The notes under the pieces were generated by a model that saw only the letters and a program-made list of their open reading frames with translations, did not search any database and was not told where the DNA came from. 64,000 bases of DNA from positions 13,611,132-13,675,131 of the forward strand of contig OX421497.1 in the NCBI GenBank assembly GCA_949126835.1, given 5' to 3'. A program made the translations under genes and the position numbers. The DNA comes from Anisus vortex (taxonomy: Eukaryota > Mollusca > Gastropoda > Planorbidae). Below, one piece after another: positions 30,001 to 39,000 of this stretch. Each line of letters starts with the position of its first letter. The stretch's first letter is position 1.

Positions 30001-33000
30001 AAGAGAACAGTGAGCATTCTATCGGATAGCATGGAGAAATCAGAAATAAATTACCATTATCCTATATCATCTCTTATGAAAGAAATACTTTACTTAGCAA
30101 ATCATTGGTCTTCAAACTTACTTTTAATGTGTAATTTTTTACCAGTTATGTGTGGTGTAGGAAGGTTATTGTTTTACTTGTTCGCTTACTGCCAGGCAAT
30201 GTGTGAAAGTGACAGAAGATCACTACGCAAGCATTCAGGTAAATACATCCAAACCTGATGTTTATATCAAATTGGCCATTCTGGACAACGAAGAGGAAAT
30301 CATCAGTGCTGTAGGCCAAGGCCATGTTGTAATCCCAGCATTCACTTTTCTGAAGGACATAACGCAGGAAGATTTGGACAACAAAAGGGCTGGGTCCAGA
30401 GCATGTAAGTAATTGACAAGTCTTAATGAGGCCTGACCTTTTCAAAAAGAAGAGATCATGAACTTCCGGTACCATTTCCGTAAACAAAAAACTTTGCTTT
30501 TACTAGAGTTTGACAATTGATTTCAACCTCAACAGCCAGTTCTAGTCTTTTAGAAATATACAAAGACTACAAAATTAGTTATGAGGAATCTGTTTTTAAA
30601 TCAAAAGTGAGAAGGCGATAATTAATACTCAGTGTTAATCGCGTTAAGTTAAATTTAGCTTTGTTTATAAAATAAATTAGTCAAGAGTTGCGCCCTTGGT
30701 TATTATAAAAACACAATACATAGATACATAAAAACAAAAAATGAAAATTCTTTTGCATCAAGCAATAAGCTTGAGATTATAAATAGGGGATTCTTCACAA
30801 CTGACGTTTACAATCCATCATTTTCTATCTGCAACATTTTTGGAAAATGAAATAAAATTTAATCCTCTACATCTTTTATTATTCGCAGTACAACTAGTAA
30901 CGCAGCACACAGACATGTTTGTTTAGCAAATGAATTGAAATGTTGTACACTTTCAACCTTTATGCATACATAATATTTAAGATTTGTCAATTCATTCAGT
31001 CATGGATGACAATGGGGTGCAGTGGCCTAGAGTCAATGTTCTCTGGTATCATTCTGAAGGTTTCATGTTCAAATCCAAATAAAAATGCCAGGATTTTATA
31101 TTGGGTCTGGAGGTTGTCTCTGTCTCTGAGTCTATCTGGCTCTGATGGTAATTTAAATTATTTAGGGGTAGTCTTGGCATTGTGCTGGTCATATAATCCC
31201 TTTGTATGCCTTGGCCATAGAAACGATGCTTTAATGTCCCTTTGGAATAATTAGCCCTGGAAGGAATAATACTTACAAAAGGACAATTATTAAAACCATC
31301 TTTTTACAATGCTATTTATAAATGAAACACTGACCTTGACAATAGCTTTAGTAAATTGATAGTAGTTAAACTTGTATTCTATTTGTGCAGCATTACGTGG
31401 CTCAAACAATGCTATATCAGCCAAAGCTGATAAATCCATACGGAACAAAAGAACAGAATCTATTACCAATGCTGAACAATTGCCTCCATCTGTAAGTATC
31501 TATTAAATTAGAGTATAATACTCTTTCTACAGCTAAACAATATATATATATTGATTTAAAATGAACCAATTGATAGCAACACCTTTACTTGCAGGCCATT
31601 CATAACATGGAGTTAAAACAAATCTTTATGTACATTAAAATCATGAATATATTATAATGCAACTTTAGAACAGTTGTTAAAAACCTTTTCTTCCCTATTA
31701 CAATTTTAAAGGCATGTAATCCTACCACACTAATCATATCTATCAAAAAGACTAACTCAGTAACACTACAATAATCATTTATTTAAAAGGACCATCTGTA
31801 GCATAAGAGTGAAGATAAATTGAGTGTAACATAAAAGCTAAGATGAGAATATTTAGATAAACAGAAGTAGGCCTATAGTCTAATTAAAAGAATCCAATAA
31901 CATACCTGCTTCTAAGTTTCCATATAAATTTAGAGGAAAAAACTAACAGACTCAGATGAAGCCATAGCATTGATAAACAATAATGACTTAGAAATAAGTG
32001 CACTTCATTCAGTCTTCTACAGGAAATGCTATTTGAAAATGCAAGTTCCTAAATATACATCAATAAAAACAAAAAATGATGTATATTATTAATCAATTAA
32101 ATGACAGTGTTAACTACAAGTCTCTTCAGATTCATGTGTCATTTCTTACAATAAAGTTCCATTAAAAGAAAGGGATTTTAATTTTATAATTTTGAGAATC
32201 TATAAGTTCATAGAAAATATTAGAAAAAATCAAATCTACTCACCGTATCCAAGAAAGTATTATGCTTGTGATTTGTGATTAATAAAATAAAAAATAGCCA
32301 GTCAAATTATCATATTGAAAACCAAGACTAATGATTGATTAATTCCACTCAGAATATTTATAATTATAAGTCCTCACACAGAGAAATGTTCAAGTCCATT
32401 ATTATTTAACTCAAAAGAAAATGTTTAGTTAGGAAAAGAAAGGCTGTATAGGAGAATATTGCACTTTAATGACAGAATAGAAGGGTACAGTTACTCAAAG
32501 CTTAATGTATTACTTATGTATTAATTAATGTTTCAGAGAAGCAGCATGAGATCTGATGCTGAACTAGCTGAAAGACTAGAAGATGGCAGGGTAATGTGAT
32601 TTTTTTTAAAATATTGTTATTAACATTTAGTATAAATACTTAAATATATATAAAATATTCTTACATTACTATTTTTGTGTACAAACTTTATGGAATCTCT
32701 GTGTGTACAAAATAGATCAATGATAATTATTTGTTCCTTTTCACAGCCTCACAAATATGTTTTACAAGCCACAGTTTTACAAAACAGCTGGCCTTTGTCT
32801 GAAAGTAGCTGGAAATTTGTTCAAATGTTGAAAGAAATGGAGAAAAATGAACTCAAAGGTATCAACAGACCAACTTCAGATATTTTATCTCTTCTTTTAA
32901 CAATATGTTCTATATATTTATTAAACTTGATTGTCAATAATTTTTCTTTTTTTTAAATGATTCATAAGCTGTTTCTATTAATTTTATGAGTACAAGAAAA

Positions 33001-36000
33001 TCCACAAATACAGTGTTTCAAATACAGATTATCTCTATTTTAACATATTATATTAAGGTTGTATACTATTCCACAGTAAATAACAGACCACTGTCATCAA
33101 CAAAATCAGAGAAAACACCAGTTCAAAAACCTTCCAAAACTAAGGTGGGCAAGGAGAAGGGAGCAAAAGAAAAAGGCCAAGAGAGCAGATTGTCCAGACC
33201 TCCATCTCAAACATTTGACATCAGCAAACCTCATTGGACATTGAGAGTAGTCAGTGACACATTTGCTGCAGTGAGTTAAGCATTTAATTTCATTGATTAC
33301 TCACCTTTGTTTCATACCAGGTTGTTTGTTTTTTTTTAATCAAGATTTTCATGTTAGTTTCTTTTCCATCATTTAAAGTCATAATTTGTTGATTTTTCTA
33401 ATCCAATACCTTTTATGGCTTAACTTTAATTATTTTTAAGGCTTAGCACTGCAGTCAACTTTAGGGTCAAAGGGGTCAGATATTGATATTTAGCTCTGTG
33501 TTAATTTAAATAGTTCAACCAACTCTGCAAACAAAAATGCTGCTCTTATAATACAGAACATAATAGTGGGTAGCCTTAGGCCCAGAGGCTGAGAAACCAA
33601 AATTGCTCATGTTTAGCACTTAAAAACACAAAACAAAAATAGCAAAAAGCATTATTTGCTATATCCCATCAGAATCATTAATTTTTCCTTAACAATTATC
33701 TTATCTTATACATTACAGACGCTCCTTCTATAAAGAAGATTATTGCATCCTACGCTCATCCGTGGTCCAAGTCTAGTCTTGCATTTTTATTAATGTTTTA
33801 AAAGATGTTAAGTTATTGGTTTTCCTGGTTTGTTCAGGCAACCCATTCCATGCCTGAATGCCACTTGGGAAGAAAGAGTACTTATATGCATTTGTTCTCG
33901 CATAAGGGACAAGGAAAGTGTTTTTGTCTTTATATTTCTCTGAGCTTTGCAACAGCTTTTTATTGGGTTGTATTTCTAAATTAGAGTTTAATGCCTTGTG
34001 TATTATTACTACTTTACTCTTTGCCCTTCTGTCCTCTAGTGTTTCTAGGTTTAGTGATTTGACTAATGGTGTTACTTTTGTTAATTGGGAATATTCACTG
34101 GTTATGAACCTTGCAGCTCTTTTTTGGATTTGTTCTAATTTTTTAATGTTTTCTTTAGTTTATGGGTCCGATAGGCCTACAGGTTCTGCATATTCTAGTA
34201 TTGGTCTGACTAATGTGAGATAGCATTTTAGTTTTATATTCTTATTACATTTGTAAAAGTTCCTTTTTATGAATCCTAATGTTTTGTTTGATTTTTTAAT
34301 TACTTCATCAATATGAGGGTTCCAAGATAACTTATCATTTATTATTACTCCTAGATACTTAGCATTGTTAGTTTGAGTTAGTTCTTTACCATGAATGAAG
34401 TAGTTTGCTATTATTTGTTTCTTTTTCTTGGATACCCCTATTAGCTTACGTTGGTCCAAAAATCTATTTGAGTAAAAAGTTAAATGTTTTGAAAGTGCTC
34501 AAGAAAAAAAGTATGTGTACAATCAGAAAAATAATTCTTACAAAATCAGTGGTGGCATAAAATTTTATTACAGATTGGAATTAGTTTACTACATGGTGAA
34601 GATCAATGTTTTTATTTATAATGAGCAATTATTCTTATAAACAAATGAAATGTCTTGTGGTGATTAGTCTTGCAGAAACTTTGAAGCTTTTGAACTTTAT
34701 TAACATTAGTTTTTCTGTTTCTTCTGACCAAGCAGATTTGCTTCACCCTCTCTCAGAAATCATCAAAGTTTAATATCCACAACTTTTGGGAACTAAGCAT
34801 TCAATTAAATATTTATGACTAAGCCTAAATTGCAAATATTATAACAAAAATTAACTTACTTGCAAGTCCTTTAAGAAAATATTCAAACATGATCATAGAG
34901 CCTCTAGAAAATACAATTTTAAATGCCCCAATCATAATAATCCTCTTACCTAAATAATGTTAAATTACTGGCTAGTTTTTGTGGAAAAATATATTATAAA
35001 TGTCAAAAATGTTTGAATATGACTTGCATTGCAGTGTTTTTAGATTTATCATATTTATTTTATCAATAAAAAAAATATATATTTCTTTGCTCATTTGTTT
35101 AATCAGATTATTTATTATGTTTTGATGGAATGTTTTATATGTATTTTAAAACTATGATCATCAGGAAGAAATTGACATAAAGAAAGATACAGAGAGAGCA
35201 GATGAAATTCGTGCCATGAAGAAAGCTTGGGAAGAGGCCGAGCCTGGACGTGCTGCTAAGGTGGATTTTAATTTCAAACGCTGACTGATTGTTGAAATAT
35301 CAAAATGCACTGACTAATTATTAATTATACAGAGAAAATTGTATATCCTTGTGGTTAAGTACTTCTTTTCTGCTTCCTTTTCAGCAAAGATGTTTGGAAT
35401 ATTTCTGAGATGCTCCAAAATAGAGGCCCTGAATCTTATAAATTTTTTTTAGATATATATAATGTATATCATTTTGTTGTACTTTTACAATAGCTTTCTT
35501 AGGGCAATTATAAAATACTTTGACTCAATATCACTTGAACTTAAATTCTTTTTTTTGCACTCCATATTTTGTCTTTTCCTTTTTTTTATGAATTTAGCCC
35601 ATATAATTTAGATTAGAATGCTAAACTGAAGATACTGGTTTTTAATTATGGTAAGGGGTTGATTTTTTCAGATCACCTTTCTGATCCTATGCATTTATGA
35701 TTACAGGATTCTTACGGGTTGAGAAAATTGACCAAAGTTTGTTGATCTCACAATAATGAACACAAAAATATTAATTTCTTTAAAAAAATATTTAATAATC
35801 AATAACTATGTTGTTAAAATGAGTTCCTATCAGTTTTCTTTTTAATTTATTTTAGAGCTCTTTCTATGACTTCTTTTTGGACTAAAAAGTCCATAAATAA
35901 AATGTTTTATTTGTACTACTTACATCTTAAGACATTAAACCTTAGACAAGTTACACATACCAATATATAAATTGGTTTGAGAATTTAGTTTAATGTTTAA

Positions 36001-39000
36001 GAAAAGTTTGGGAATTCTGAAAATGATTTTAGAGTGAGAGGATCAGTATCTGACATTAGCTAAAGAAAGCAATAGGTTGCTGTACATTGTATGGTTTGCT
36101 CAAGCCATTCATATGTTGTGTTCCTCTGTGTTGTTCAAATTCACCTGCCTTTTTTAAAAGAGCTATAATATTTATGATTATGCATTTTAAGAAAAAGAGT
36201 GGTTGACAATATGAAAGAGTTGATTAATAACCCTCATACCTGTGAATTGTTTGCATTCTATCTCAGGCTTTACAGTCAAGACTTGCATACATCAACTCAC
36301 ATGCCACCAAGGTGTCACAGCCTGCAAGTGAAACAACTCTTGTGTCTGGTGAAGCACCTCCCCCAAATACTGATCAGTACTCTACTACAACCAATGATCA
36401 AGAGATGCTTCCACCCCAGACACCCAATTCACTTATAGAGAACACAGAGTCTGAAGTCAACTTGACCCTGGAGCCCCCTATCCTCGCCCTCTCAAAGGAA
36501 ATTGAGCCACTAGATCTCACCCCATTCATTAAGTAATGTTTTTTTAACAAGTACTTTTCATGTCATTTACATTTTAATGTACATTTTAATGTATACTAAA
36601 CAAAGTTATTACAAAGTACTGACTCTTTAAAAACTTTGAATAATAATAATAAATAAACATTCAATTATAGTTTGTCTCTTAAATTACCAATATTATTTAT
36701 GCTTACCGGTATCTATTTATTAATGAGTGGCTGACACTATTCAAAATATAATGCCTTTTAAAGCAAAGTTTATATATTTATATATATTACATATAGGCCT
36801 ATATAATATGTCCTTACTAATGCTACTAGCAGAACAGGGATGTGGGGTAGTGGGATGTGAAGGGAAGGTAATCAAGAGAAAAAGCTTTGGATATAATAGG
36901 TAAAACTGGAGCTACAACTACTATTCAGTTTCTACCTGGATTTAGCAAATAGTGTGTCCAAATACTTGTATTCATTACTTTGTGAAGATCATCTATTTAA
37001 TTAGGCCTTTATATCTATATATTAAAATAATTATGTTTTTATATTTTTTTAGAATGTTTTTAATAGTGTGTTAGACTATAATTCAATAAGAACCCTTAGC
37101 TTTTGGTGAGTTTAGGGTCTCTATGTGTAGTCAATAAAGAGAAATTTATTTTTAGCACTTAATGAAATCTACTTAAATTTTAGAGATGTTACAAAATATT
37201 TTTTAAAATGTTGTAACATTGGTGTGCAATACATAACAGAAAGACTCTACCAGAGCCGAAATATTTGGATGAATTTGAGGAGCAGAACCTATTAGAGAAA
37301 CGTCAGCAGGAAATTGCTGAGTACAAGGCCCTGAGAGAAAAGGTTGAGCACTGGAGAGAATTAGATAAACAGTTGAGAAATAAAGCCAAAATACAGCAAC
37401 TTAAGCAATGTCAAGCCTTACAGGTTAGTGGAATAATAATAAGTATTAATTAACTAAAGTTTGTTTTACATACACCAGATATGTAAGCATTTGAAAAGCT
37501 GAATTGTATTAATTATATATAAGGTCATAACAATGACCTTAAACAATAGAATTATTACAGAAATAGAAAAGGGCTCATTTAGAAATAATTGTGTCAATTG
37601 AAAGCAAATAATAACTTGTTTCCCTTAAACCTAGCAAATGCTTATTTTGTAAATCAAATATAAATTATATAATATTTTTTTTCTATAATTATTTTTACCT
37701 AATAAATTTTGCTTTAGGTTTTGTAATAGTTTGCATGTATTGCTCACTTTCTGCAGTTATCTACTAACCAACCTTATACTATATTACAGTATGACATTAT
37801 TCTGTAACCATATAACACTATTCTATTACTGTATTACAATATTCTATTACGAATCACTTTTTAACATGTTTTTCTGAGTTTTGCAATATAAAGCCAAGCA
37901 TAATAAAGTCTTAGACTATAATGAGTGGATTCACCTACCTCAAAAATATTATAATTATATCCTGTCTGCCTCTGCATTGCATGTACATTTAGCATTTGAT
38001 GGTCACTTTGTTTGCATGATATGATTATATTTGTTGGTCTCTTTTAAATAAAGTATTTTCAAAATCTTTCTAAAACAAAAATACAGCTATCTTAAAACAA
38101 ATTTAGGAATGCATGTTTTTAAATACGTTTGATGCTTTACTAAAATGGAGATCTTTAAAAACTAAAGGAGTTCTCTAAATAGGTTTTAAAAAAATTTTTT
38201 AATTAAAAATACTTATAAAAGAAAGATTAAATTGTAAGTTTATATTATAAATTAGTTTAAAAAAGAACATAATAAAGTCAGTAAAATATTTGTTATGCCA
38301 ATTGCTTATGCAAAATTGGACAAAATATTATTTGGAAATATTTGTAGGTGAAATCTTAAAGTAACTAAATATTTAATCATCAACATATTTTTGTGCCACT
38401 TAAGAGAAAAACAAATATGAATGTTTATGGAAAAACAAGCTACTTTTTATTTCATTACTGTCAAGGTGAAAATAATCTGCTACTTGTTTTTTTTCCTCTC
38501 CACTACAAGCAGCTGTCTGTGGACAGGTACAGGGCAATTTATTTTTCAGCCCTTGTCAGCTATAGACGCAGAAAGCTTCTAACTTCTTCTTTATTTTGTG
38601 ACTTTGATTCATCAGAATCAGTAGAGTCAATACATGATTCTGAGTTGGAAGACTATTAGTCTTCTTCAGAGGATATACTTGTTAGTCATTATTGATAATG
38701 TTGAAGATTGCCTGGTGTAGTATATGTCAGTTGTTTTACTTGTTAGTCATTATTGATAATGTTGAAGATTGCCTGGTGTAGTATATGTCAGTTGTTTTAC
38801 CTGTTAGTCATTATTGATAATGTTGAAGATTGCCTGGTGTAGTAAATGTCAGTTGTTTTACCTGTTAGTCATTATTGATAATGTTGAAGATTGCCTGGTG
38901 TAGTATATGTCAGTTGTTTTACCTGTTAGTCATTATTGATAATGTTGAAGATTGCCTGGTGTAGTATATGTCAGTTGTTTTACCTGTTAGTCATTATTGA

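Noticed and set aside
38393..38659. An 88-codon frame containing LSVDRYRAI, resembling the DRY motif of receptors
   Set aside because: No membrane helices or flanking exons; it lies inside an ADGB intron next to a tandem repeat. Treated as chance.
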